43,622 nt of DNA, from NCBI GenBank assembly GCA_919902765.1, contig CAKKRP010000101.1, positions 850-44,471 of the forward strand. Direction: 5' to 3'. Source of the DNA: Gammaproteobacteria bacterium. GTDB taxonomy: Bacteria; Pseudomonadota; Gammaproteobacteria; S012-40. This document shows, in pieces, positions 36,201-43,470 of the stretch; position 1 is the first letter of the stretch, and each line of letters starts with the position of its first letter. The position numbers and the translations under genes are program-made. The notes below the pieces were generated by a model. It was given only the letters and a program-made list of their open reading frames with translations. It had not been told where the DNA came from and ran no database searches.

Positions 36201-39200
36201 TGGTGGTCAGCGAACCGCGCAAGTCGGTGCCGTTTAATAAGCCGGTGGCACGCATGTCACCGTTGCTAAACATATTGACCTGTTTAAAGCCGTTCAACAC
36301 CGTGTTGCCATACCAGTCCAACACACCCGGCGTGCGCGTGCCGTCGGGACGCAAAGCCCCAGCGAAAATATTGAGCTGCGCGTTCCCGGTAGCGGTCGCA
36401 ACAACGAGCGCGGTTGTTGATCCAAGCCTGACTTGAGGCGCGCGCAGATTGACGGTAGAGCCGCTGGTGGCGGCGATCTCCGGCGCATCCAACTTCAGGC
36501 CGCGATTCAGCGTCACATCCAGATCGCCATCGAACAGAAGCGTGTTCTGTGCGCTCAATGCGACCTTATCGAACCCGTGGTCGCGCAGCGCAGGCAGCGC
36601 AATCCGCACCTCCACGGCATCGCCTACCGGCGAGGTATTAATGGAATTCGTGTCCGACACTACGACGCGGCGCGACAGCAGCGAATTGGTTAGCGTCTCG
36701 CCAACCAAATCTTTTGGGTTATCCCATGGATTGGCCATAGACAGCGTGAATGCGCCGCCGACGCTACCCGCCTCGGCCTGCGCGCGCATGACCCCGTGCA
36801 AGCCTGCGGCAAGGGTCGCGCCCACACTCACGGATCCTGCGTCGCCCGCGATATGCCGCCGTTGCACCGGTGCCGCACTGGCTAGCTTACTGACGATGTC
36901 GAGATCGGCACTGACACCGCTGACATCGATTAACGATCCGGCGTCGGTGTTCAGTTCGGCCCGGTAGGCATTGAGTGAGACTGAACCGCCTGCCAATACG
37001 CGCCCCAACTGGAGGCTCTGCGCATTGGGCTGGCGCAACACATAGCCCGGGCTGAGCAACTGGGCGTTTGGCCCCAGGTGTAACGCATTGCCTAAATTAT
37101 TAATCTGTGAATTTCCTGCGTTCAAGCTAATGGCCCCGGCGGGTGCCTCTATCCGGCCATCCACCTCCATACTATTGGCTGCCGACAACGTGACGCTGGC
37201 CTGGGGGTCGGTGACGATGGAGGCCCCTGCGGCCATGACCAAATTGCCATTGCCTGCGCTCACGGTGAGGCTAGTCGCGGTACGCTGTTCCACCGGCAGC
37301 AGCTTGACGATGGCAACGTCCGCGAGACGCGCACCCGTGGCCTGCGTCGCCGCCCGCCCGCTATCGAGCTGCCAGTTTTGCGCGACCGGCGCAAGCAGCG
37401 CATCTGCGGCAATGTTCGCAGTCCCCGCCTCCGTGTTCACGCTGTACTTGGTAAACCCGCCCTGACGGAAGAAGTCTTCGCTCAACCACAGTTCATATGG
37501 ATTTTTGTTGGCGCCGGGGCCGGGACCGCCGATCGTGAGCCCACCAACCCCTCCGTTATTGCCCAATGCGTTCAGTGCAAGTGTGCCACCCTTACCCAAA
37601 CCAAAGGCGCTGAGCTGGCCGAGGGCAAAACCTTGCACGAAGGGCGTGCCGGTGACCGCCGCGAGCTTGAGCGCACCGCCGTTGCCCTTGGTCACCGCGC
37701 CGTTGACGGCCATCCGCCCGCCGCCATTGGCGCTAATGCGACTGGTGGGATCCAACGTCAGGACATGGGTGGAAATCGCCACCGTACCCCCATTGGCCAG
37801 CAGTGGCGGCGATCCAGCCGCCGTGCCCGCCAGGGCGTCGTTGATCCATAGACCATCAGTGGACACCTGGCTACCTGCGCCTAACACGACGGTTGGCAAA
37901 GAAGCGTGTTTACCGAAGGTGCTTGCCCCCATCAAGCTAACGCTGCCCGCCGGTGCTACGATATCGCCATTAACCTCAATCTTATTGGCGGCCAGGCTGA
38001 CGGTACCGCCTTCCGGCAGCGTGATGGTCTCGCCCTTGGGCACGGTGATGCTACCATTGGCGTAAAGCGCGACCGACCCGACGCCGTCGCGCACCCAGCT
38101 ACCCTCGGCGCTGCGATGCAACGTGCCAAAAACACCATAGGGCAATATCGCGTTACCCGCATAATCGCTCGACAGAGCGGAAGTCACACCGAAAGGCGTC
38201 ACCGCCAGCGGGTCGGCACCGTGGTAGAAGACCACGTCGCCGTTCTTGAAATTGTTTTCCTGCTTGGCATCATAAGCAGTGTTATCCCCAACGACCAACT
38301 TACCGCTGTCGGCCAGCGCCAGAAAATTCGCTGCGTCCTGCTGGTAACGCCCGGCGGTCACGTTGGCCTTGATGGACCCACCCAACACCAACCCCCCAGC
38401 GGCGCGCACCGTCAGCGAGCCCGCCGCCTTGCCTTCCGCATAACCGGACTCATAGATCGAAAAGGTCTTGGCCGGCCCCTGATAGTGCTCGGTGACGCCC
38501 CACTTGGCGTAGATCTTAGCGTAGCTGTCCAACATACCGTCGTAACGCACATCATTCGGGGCGTTACCGATGTCGTAGACCTTGCCCCCTGAAGTCAGCT
38601 TGGTAGTGGCATAATACCCCCCGGCATAACGATAACCGCCGCCCGATACATCCAATAATGCGCCGCCGCGCTGAATCACATCGCCCTGAGATTCCAGCGT
38701 GATATCGCCGCCAGTGGCCGCCTTTTCGGCGATGCCGCGCTTGACTGCGCCAAGGTAGCCGCTGATGTCGAATAAGGGCGTACCCTTACGCGCATCCACC
38801 GTCACCGTGGTACCTGGCAACAGACCGTCGCGTTGCAACGGACTGTCCTTGGTTTCGCTGCTGGTGATTTGGATGTTGAGCAGGTTTTTGCTCATCGCCA
38901 AATCCGCCCAACTACCAGCGGCGTTTATCGCGCTGCCGTCGTCGAGATAAACGCGCGTGCCCGCAGCATTTTGCGGATCATAGGCGTAGAGCGCTATCTT
39001 ACCGCCCGGCGAAGTAATACGCCCCTGGTGAGTGATGGTCTTGCCCTCGATGCCGATCAGCGAACGATATTTGTCGTAGCTCTGGTCCTCAGCCAAGGTC
39101 GTAGCGTCGGCGGTGTCCAAGGGCGTTTCAGTCACGCTGCCGGTACCTAGCAGCACCTGGCCGGTGCGCGCCGCTGTGCCGGTCTCCCCGCCCCTTTCCT

Positions 39201-40128
39201 TGGCCACCAGAAAAATAGAACCGTTTTGAAATACCGAGCTTTTCGCCGAGACCAAGTTCATCTGGTTGACGACTAAGCCGGCCAACGTGATGTTGCCGTG
39301 GTCAGCGTGGATTGCGCCGGTATTAGTGACTAGACTAGTGAGATTGAGATCGCCGTCACCGGCCTTGATCTCGACCAACATACCGCGCATTTGCGTATTG
39401 TCCGCCGAAGTATTTTTGGCAAAAGACGCCGTCGATCCATCCGATACGGTGCTGAGGTAAACCGTCTTCCCGGCCGCTAAAATCACCTGCCCGTCCGGCG
39501 CGGAAATCACCCCGCTGTGCTCCACCGTGGGGCCAAACAACATCACCGAGCCACCGGAGTCGGTCTTGATCTGACCCAGGGCCTTGATGCCACCTACACC
39601 ACCGCCCTCGAACGCCGGGTCATTGAAATATGGGCCAAACCCGGCGTCGAATACCTTGTCAGTAATATTAAGCGAAGAGGCCACTAAACCGCCGACATTC
39701 ACTTGGGAATCGCGGTCGAACAAGATGCCGTTTTGATTAATCAAATAGACTTGGCCGTTGGCCGTGAGCTTGCCTTGAATAAGGCTGGGGTCGTTACCAC
39801 CGATGCGGTTGAGCGCGGCGGCACCGGCATTCGGCTGATTGAAAAGCACTTCGCTGCCATTGGCGATGTTGAAGGTCTGCCAATTCAGTATCGCCTTTTG
39901 TGCCGTCTGGTCTATGGTCAACAATTTGCCGGTGGCGGTGGGGATGGCGTCGTTGATGGTCGCGCCGGAAACCGCCTTACCGCCTGTCGGCACGGTGCCG
40001 CTAGGCAACGGTGTTACCGCCGAGGCCGCCGACCACCCGGCACACGCGGCACACACCGCGAGGCTCAACAATCGGCGCGGAAACTGCGGCGATACCGCTG
40101 TGGATTTATACCTGCCCTTGGTCGCCAT
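30232..40128 (-). CDS. Giant filamentous-haemagglutinin-like exoprotein (TpsA of a two-partner secretion system)
   Basis: This single 3298-residue open frame has a signal peptide (about 19-37) and the N-terminal TPS/haemagglutination domain: NWQTFNIANGSEVLFNQPN (82-100) and YLINQNGILFDRDSQVNVGG (128-147), where the NQNG motif corresponds to NPNG in FHA. The rest is a repetitive beta-helix with many turns of the type GSVSLNA, AGNGNLVMAAGA and GKDVILVAGSVIDVSG, and almost no Cys. Near the C-terminus are LYSAFGSIDAGRGARDSRAT and VEVIGVGEDGGIEI, resembling the DUF3739-type C-terminal region of large exoproteins, with no toxin or sorting motif. It should be exported by the TpsB encoded 17 bp upstream and act as a surface adhesin or matrix protein. 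The ATG at 40126-40128 has GGGGA upstream. Confidence 0.93.
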   Translation of the reverse strand: MATKGRYKSTAVSPQFPRRLLSLAVCAACAGWSAASAVTPLPSGTVPTGGKAVSGATINDAIPTATGKLLTIDQTAQKAILNWQTFNIANGSEVLFNQPNAGAAALNRIGGNDPSLIQGKLTANGQVYLINQNGILFDRDSQVNVGGLVASSLNITDKVFDAGFGPYFNDPAFEGGGVGGIKALGQIKTDSGGSVMLFGPTVEHSGVISAPDGQVILAAGKTVYLSTVSDGSTASFAKNTSADNTQMRGMLVEIKAGDGDLNLTSLVTNTGAIHADHGNITLAGLVVNQMNLVSAKSSVFQNGSIFLVAKERGGETGTAARTGQVLLGTGSVTETPLDTADATTLAEDQSYDKYRSLIGIEGKTITHQGRITSPGGKIALYAYDPQNAAGTRVYLDDGSAINAAGSWADLAMSKNLLNIQITSSETKDSPLQRDGLLPGTTVTVDARKGTPLFDISGYLGAVKRGIAEKAATGGDITLESQGDVIQRGGALLDVSGGGYRYAGGYYATTKLTSGGKVYDIGNAPNDVRYDGMLDSYAKIYAKWGVTEHYQGPAKTFSIYESGYAEGKAAGSLTVRAAGGLVLGGSIKANVTAGRYQQDAANFLALADSGKLVVGDNTAYDAKQENNFKNGDVVFYHGADPLAVTPFGVTSALSSDYAGNAILPYGVFGTLHRSAEGSWVRDGVGSVALYANGSITVPKGETITLPEGGTVSLAANKIEVNGDIVAPAGSVSLMGASTFGKHASLPTVVLGAGSQVSTDGLWINDALAGTAAGSPPLLANGGTVAISTHVLTLDPTSRISANGGGRMAVNGAVTKGNGGALKLAAVTGTPFVQGFALGQLSAFGLGKGGTLALNALGNNGGVGGLTIGGPGPGANKNPYELWLSEDFFRQGGFTKYSVNTEAGTANIAADALLAPVAQNWQLDSGRAATQATGARLADVAIVKLLPVEQRTATSLTVSAGNGNLVMAAGASIVTDPQASVTLSAANSMEVDGRIEAPAGAISLNAGNSQINNLGNALHLGPNAQLLSPGYVLRQPNAQSLQLGRVLAGGSVSLNAYRAELNTDAGSLIDVSGVSADLDIVSKLASAAPVQRRHIAGDAGSVSVGATLAAGLHGVMRAQAEAGSVGGAFTLSMANPWDNPKDLVGETLTNSLLSRRVVVSDTNSINTSPVGDAVEVRIALPALRDHGFDKVALSAQNTLLFDGDLDVTLNRGLKLDAPEIAATSGSTVNLRAPQVRLGSTTALVVATATGNAQLNIFAGALRPDGTRTPGVLDWYGNTVLNGFKQVNMFSNGDMRATGLLNGTDLRGSLTTTANLYLTADQLYPTTFSDYTLAVKNITVPNGVATSSPLVDGSIQIASTGHAPAEPWSAFGTLTLDADTIDQGGVIRVPLGQINLNAQRLNLLPDSRTSVAGSVQSVPFGGVLNGQEWRYAGIPITRLPHKTINLNGAGIHQAAGAVVDVSGGGDVQAVAFVPGPGGSKDVLVQPGTFAILPGTKGQFAPIDTDLQQQGQGMVDGATYDGVYVSGTPDLEAGIYPLLPAYYALLPGAYRITPAGAKFADMPRGVITPLPGGIQVVAGYGVVSGSDLHEARWSGYALSSNAQVHAQSEYAFYHPDFLAKQAMAHNAVIPLPQDAGRVSIQASQSLTMQGQVLTAAALGGEMAQVDIAATQIAVVADANTAVPAGYLRLDAATLSAMNASVLLGGTRSNRAPGQQITVSADQVLVANDAQHALQGPEFMLVAKNDLKVRPGSAIRATGTASSNGYALYVSGNGALLRVSAGAEVPLTRTGSDGTAGNLTVASGAVLDAGGSLMLDASGNTQFAGDLKVASGGALSLGAKRVSLGVVDGIGDGLVLSNAQLASLTGLGSLSLRSYGSMDLYGDVALGGAKLQRLNLQSAGLAGYQVNGHNAAVISADTVSLANNGSVWQGTPDGAGDLVMSARQIVISGGDQQIKGFSNVTVSASQDISGRDSGSLTASGALKLSAGRISTASGSDQRWLADSVVITRLGTGTGLPALTGLGGRLEITGITGLTDTGNIDLPAGRISLTATRGDLVIGDGARIAAAGVQKTIGHRVVFALAGAVALDAEAGQVQVSAGAVIDLSGAAAGGNAGSLSVCSRDTAILAGTLKATAQPGYQQGTASLDVGSMVNFSDLNTVLNQAGFTEARQMRVRNGDVVIAATDTVNAHTVNLAVDGGSITLAGKLDASAVAGGGAVTMTAGKDVILVAGSVIDVSGTSAASGAGDAYAHGGKVDLSAVQGALAFDRQSLIDVSAGAKGNGGQVSFTAPRTLAQDGVAATLAGTVRANAGAGGKAGQVVVVGNRSYSGISTINSGVTGAIVSNPVWADTQAFMSNAPAMLAGLGGLQGIAPENVHVRPGLELQSAGDMALVAGWDLTKPAWLQGNEPGVLTLRAAGTVNINSYLGFPNDNLSPLPSWTLRLTGGADLAAADSMAVLPLSQIIAGGDVKLNNNGSTAVGKLRTGTGDIVIAAGRDVIIAGPPNPAITSSAAVIYTAGSPGVPGGAVRTGVNRDTALGTQARQFPVGGGNIVISAQRDVVGAAAQQQWLNQWYRRTTGNGVALDGQAAEWWVDRTAFTHNVGSLAGGDLRVSAGQDIRSLSVMLPTTGRIYKDETGASQIDVQGGGNLSLLAGRDVIGGEFLVARGLGVMTTGGTFGTSTAKAALFLMGVSNDRALEGANIRVQSIGDISLQGVANPTALFLPRPTSLNVAPNNKAGATFFTYAPASGVELLSLTGNVALGDSLSSRPSDAPLVYAPRLSVTAIQGSIAQAVPSGGVIPFLKLFPSTLSELSLIAGNDIFSLNMKVSDVVPRMAASWQFAALQTFGGGQPAPTRLLPVDGNRIVSTEDSGYRYQVDAGGDIANVTITLPQKSWIEAGRDITDTVQFTLQNLGVSDLSVVKAGKDIILKDSMVAEKIQLGGPGALLVQAGRNIDLGASYGIMAVGNDYNPSLPASDSAHITVIAGVRGDVPLRGIDALFEQLSAAGQAKDAALGTAAIAGMFNLANIGPGDITMYTGANASKVTTAHGSGIDILVPHGSVYAGPLTMAAPLSAARQAGIMTFAGGPVRAYLSGDFNINQSKIVTLLGGDILLYSAFGSIDAGRGARDSRATQPPKKITNNKDGTSYYSIPADVSGSGIRTSTSDPDGPGPLQTPAPGNVYLFAPGGTIDAGEAGISSAGNVVIAALHVANAANISFSGSATGVPVMDTGGVSASMVGASSLAAGAGDVSSTAKAMTANAQANQGQTPAKHLLLTVEVIGVGEDGGIEIKKKNGDDGKPDTMQGAGLD

Positions 40129-40145
40129 TTGAAATTCCCCTAATA

Positions 40146-41729
40146 CTAAAATTCGTAACTCGTTGCCGCATGGGCGTGTAGCTTCCCGCTGTGAGTATTG
40201 CGCGTGTCTTTAAAAGGCCATCCAGCATCTAGCGATAAATTCCATTGTTTCCAGGCCTTCACACGTATCCCTGCACCCGCGCTAGATAAACTAAAGCGAT
40301 CTTGCTGCTGCGGCAGCGGGTCGAGCAGTCGTACCTGCGCGGCCTCCCAAAAGAGATGGGCGCGCACATCCACCGGGGTGTTGGGAAACAGGCGATGCAC
40401 TGCCGGACCGCGTAATTCCAACGTGCCATGCAGCGCGAGATCGCCGATTTGCTCGGACTCCAGATAACCGCGCACACTGTCCGCGCCCCCAGCGGCATAT
40501 TGTTCGTTGCTGACCAAGGGCTGGTCGGCGAACTGACCATCGACACGCAACATCAGCGCGCTACCCACCGGTAAATCCTGCGTGCGCTGCATGTCCCAAC
40601 GCAAGACCAGATAATTGTTTTGCGCCTTAAAGCGTTTATTATCGAAATCCGCCTGCCGACTGCCGACATCGCGTAGCGCGATGTTAGCGCCCGCATTGAA
40701 TTGCGTGATACCGCCGTAGTGCCGCCCAAACGCCGCGTATTGCGCCATAAACGGCACATATTCGATAGGCGTTTCTATGGTCGGCGCCCCGGTCAGCGTG
40801 ACATTTTCCTGAAAATTTTTATAATCCACGCCCAGGGTCAACGAGTGCGACCACACCGCGCCGGCCGCCAGTGGAAAAATACCGCGCAACCCGACGATAT
40901 CACCACGCCCTAACACGGTGATGTCGCTCAAGGCCGCGACATTGCTGCGCGAAGTCACCGCATATACGGCTAATTGCGTACCGCCCTGCCCCACAGGCAG
41001 GACATAAGATGTGGACACCACGCGCACCTCGTGCATATCGCTGGGCGAAGTCTGAAATTGCAGCGCATAACTGTGTTCGCGCTGCCATAGATTGTCATAC
41101 CGCAACATGCCGTTCATGCGCGCGCGACTGGTGTTGGCGCTGTAGCGATTATTCATTTCCAAACTGGCATGCAAGGGCAGATGATCTTCGACATTCAAAT
41201 CCACTTCCAGCGTGCCCGCCGCCTTGCCCGGACGCATCACCGGCAGCACTCGCCGATCCGCAACGCGGCCTAACGCGCCCAAATCTTGCTGCACGGCGGG
41301 AAACCATGGCACGCCCCCCAGGGCCAACGACGGCACGCGGCGGAGGATTTGTTCTTGCGAAAAATAATTCGCGCCGGTGACGCGCACCCGCCCGACCTTG
41401 CCCTCGACTACGCGCAACACCACCACGCCGCTATCGACCTTTTGCTCGGGGATATCGACCAGCACCGAGGCATAACCGGCATCGCGATACGCGCCCTCCA
41501 AGGCCATGCGCGCCTGTTCCACTTCCGCCAAGGCCTTGGCTGGGCCGAGCAATGGCGTTACCGCCTGTTCGATGACCGTAGCGCCCAACACCGTATTGCC
41601 CTCGACACGATATTCCAGCACATCGAAACGCGGCCCGACGTGATCCGGCGCGGCGGTGTCTGCGCCATGCGCATAACCGCCAATGAGCGCCCAACACAAC
41701 ATAAAATGAAAACCATGTAATCGCTGCAT
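40146..41729 (-). CDS. FhaC/ShlB-family outer-membrane transporter (TpsB) for the giant exoprotein
   Basis: The 527-residue protein has a signal peptide (ending near GGYAHA, about residue 22), a ShlB-type POTRA region (about 35-115: FDVLEYRVEGNTVLG; YRDAGYASVLVDIPEQ; GVVVLRVVEGKVGRVRV) and a second POTRA up to about 190 (NYFSQEQILRRVPSLALGG). The 16-strand barrel follows, with the signature VRGYLESEQIGD (about 415, motif 3) and the C-terminal ATSYEF ending in Phe. It secretes its TpsA partner, encoded directly downstream, across the outer membrane. It is the first gene of the TPS/Ton operon, and its promoter should lie in 41730-41826, just after a terminator. No TonB box was recognised near its N-terminus. 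Confidence 0.93.
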   Translation of the reverse strand: MQRLHGFHFMLCWALIGGYAHGADTAAPDHVGPRFDVLEYRVEGNTVLGATVIEQAVTPLLGPAKALAEVEQARMALEGAYRDAGYASVLVDIPEQKVDSGVVVLRVVEGKVGRVRVTGANYFSQEQILRRVPSLALGGVPWFPAVQQDLGALGRVADRRVLPVMRPGKAAGTLEVDLNVEDHLPLHASLEMNNRYSANTSRARMNGMLRYDNLWQREHSYALQFQTSPSDMHEVRVVSTSYVLPVGQGGTQLAVYAVTSRSNVAALSDITVLGRGDIVGLRGIFPLAAGAVWSHSLTLGVDYKNFQENVTLTGAPTIETPIEYVPFMAQYAAFGRHYGGITQFNAGANIALRDVGSRQADFDNKRFKAQNNYLVLRWDMQRTQDLPVGSALMLRVDGQFADQPLVSNEQYAAGGADSVRGYLESEQIGDLALHGTLELRGPAVHRLFPNTPVDVRAHLFWEAAQVRLLDPLPQQQDRFSLSSAGAGIRVKAWKQWNLSLDAGWPFKDTRNTHSGKLHAHAATSYEF

Positions 41730-41826
41730 CGCCTATTTTTCGCAAAAAAATAACTTGTGCAGTGTGCAGCGAGAATGTTGCAGGCGTATTACCCGCACAT
41801 GACAATGGTGGCGATGCCGAGAAGAT
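41730..41826 (-). promoter_or_regulatory. Promoter region of the TPS/Ton operon, with a weak Pho-box-like pair
   Basis: This 97-bp spacer follows the terminator of the PstS-like gene and precedes tpsB, so it should contain the promoter of the seven-gene block. On the minus strand, a TTGTCAT (plus positions 41799-41805) and a GGGTAAT (41788-41794) stand 11 bases apart, like the two half-sites of a Pho box. The first matches the CTGTCAT consensus at six of seven bases, the second at four of seven, so this is only a weak candidate. Confidence 0.3.
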
Positions 41827-41861
41827 AAAAAAATGCCGACCCCCAGGGCGAGGGCCGACAT
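41827..41861 (-). terminator. Rho-independent terminator after the PstS-like gene
   Basis: On the minus strand, ATGTCGGCC and GGTCGGCAT (plus positions 41853-41861 and 41833-41841) form a 9-bp stem with two G-U pairs, followed directly by seven T. It lies 30 bp after the stop of the PstS-like gene at 41892 and separates that transcription unit from the tpsB operon. Confidence 0.85.
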
Positions 41862-41891
41862 TCCATTACGGATTACTGAGGTACTGCACGC

Positions 41892-43433
41892 TTACTGCTT
41901 TGTCACCACGGTGGGGCTGAACAACACTGGTGGATTGCAGTTGTTGGGCGAGCCGTTCGGCGAACGGGTGGTGGTGGTCACTGGGTTGCTCAACACCTGA
42001 GCCTTGGCGAGAACGAGGGCGGCAGGGGTGCTCTCGTCCATCGGCGCATTGGCGGCATAGTTCAGGCCCAGGGCCATCAAACCGGCATGGCCCCAGCTAT
42101 GGGCGAAGCCGCTGTCGATGGCGCTAACCACGGCGGGTTCGCCGATCTTCAGCGTCAAGGCGCTCCAGAAGGTCGATTTGTCACCGCTCAGCACGCCGCC
42201 CACCGTCCCATAGGTCGGGTTGGTGTAGGCAACGGCGCGCGACTGCATGGACTGCTCGGCCCAGAAGTCATAGCGGCTGTCTTGCACGTTCAGCAAGGTT
42301 GGGGCTTGACCACCGACCTTGATGAAGCGCCAGCCGTCCGAGGCGTTGTTGGCAACGACCTCGGTGGACAACAGGCCTACTGCCCAACGACCCGCAGCGT
42401 GGTGCGTATTCAGGCACGCTGCGACGTTGCCGCCACCCGAACCTTCGTACACTGTACCGGGTACGCCAGTAGCGCCGCATGAGGTGGTGTCATTACCGAC
42501 TTGCATGGGCGCCACATTCGCTGCGCAATTTTGGTTCAGGAAGTAGACCTCTGTGGCCTTTTCCGAACCTGATGTCGCCACACGACGCGCCAGGTAGACA
42601 TTCAGATCTACCGGTGCCGGCAGGGTCACGCCCAGCACGGAGGCAAACTGATCCCACGTCGTGACATAGCCGCTGTACAACGCGGCGATTTGGGTCTTGG
42701 TCAACGAAGGCATGCTGACCTCGTCTTCCCCGCCCACGCTCAGGCCTTGCGCCGCTTGTAAGGCATTACGCAAACCCAAGGTCACCGGCACGCCGAAGAT
42801 CACGGCGTTGGCGGACACGGGGCTCATCCGGGCGATCTGGGCGGGCGTGGCACCGAATAATGTCGGTTCGACATCGGAGAAGCCCGCGTCGGGCACAACG
42901 TCATACAGACCGGTGCTCGCGGCTGGCTGGGTAGGATAGGCATTGACCAGTCCCGACGTGGTGCAGGTACGCTTAGTGTAGGCCGGCAAGCCCAGGGTAT
43001 CCGGGGCAATAGGAGCCACCGCAGCCACCGCAGCACCCGTCGCCGGACACACCGCGCCCATCCGAGCGACGTTGAAGAACGGCAGCGGGACCGCATCCGA
43101 CACCGGCTGCACGCCCATGCCCGAGCCACCCACCGAGGTCTTGTACACGGCGATGTTGGGCTTAACCAAGCCGGCCACTTGCGCGGTGTTCACTTGGCAG
43201 AAGTACAAGGCCTGATTGGCGGCGGAACCCGCACCTGCATAAACATCTAAGGTGCCGGACGCGCACACGCGACGCATCATGGCCAACAAACCGCCATCTT
43301 GCGCCGAGGCGCCGGAGATATACATATCGGTGGTCGTGCCGGTGCTGTAATTCGCCAGCGGTAGCGCCAGCGCCTGACCCGCAAAGGCACCGCACAGCGC
43401 GCCTACGGCCAGGGAAATTTTGCTAAGTTTCAT
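41892..43433 (-). CDS. Secreted PstS/periplasmic-binding-protein-like protein
   Basis: The 513-residue protein has a clear signal peptide (ending GQALA, residue 23) and a mature region with scattered PBP type II features: MYISGASAQDGGL near the N-terminus, the segment SLTKTQIAALYSGYVTTWDQFASVLG (about 245-270) typical of PstS-like proteins where the 'T..Q...IF.G...W' motif occurs, and VYLARRVATSGSEKATEVYFLNQ, resembling the 'R..GSGT...F' loop. It is much longer than PstS (about 340) and has several Cys pairs. It may bind phosphate or another anion, or be a PstS-derived surface protein without transport function. No ABC-transporter genes are nearby. It starts 37 bp after the VPLPA-CTERM gene with AAAGGA upstream, and ends before a strong terminator. 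Confidence 0.7.
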   Translation of the reverse strand: MKLSKISLAVGALCGAFAGQALALPLANYSTGTTTDMYISGASAQDGGLLAMMRRVCASGTLDVYAGAGSAANQALYFCQVNTAQVAGLVKPNIAVYKTSVGGSGMGVQPVSDAVPLPFFNVARMGAVCPATGAAVAAVAPIAPDTLGLPAYTKRTCTTSGLVNAYPTQPAASTGLYDVVPDAGFSDVEPTLFGATPAQIARMSPVSANAVIFGVPVTLGLRNALQAAQGLSVGGEDEVSMPSLTKTQIAALYSGYVTTWDQFASVLGVTLPAPVDLNVYLARRVATSGSEKATEVYFLNQNCAANVAPMQVGNDTTSCGATGVPGTVYEGSGGGNVAACLNTHHAAGRWAVGLLSTEVVANNASDGWRFIKVGGQAPTLLNVQDSRYDFWAEQSMQSRAVAYTNPTYGTVGGVLSGDKSTFWSALTLKIGEPAVVSAIDSGFAHSWGHAGLMALGLNYAANAPMDESTPAALVLAKAQVLSNPVTTTTRSPNGSPNNCNPPVLFSPTVVTKQ

Positions 43434-43470
43434 AACGATTTCCTTTGGTTAAAGAGGACATTAATCAATG

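Noticed and set aside
37906-38592. 228-residue plus-strand open frame inside the giant exoprotein gene
   Set aside because: Antisense to a continuous TpsA frame, low-complexity Arg/His/Gly composition, no ribosome-binding site; a by-product of GC-rich codon use.
30232-40128. Repeated short motifs considered as a CRISPR array or tandem DNA repeat
   Set aside because: The repetition is at protein level (beta-helix turns) with variable nucleotide sequence and no regular spacers.
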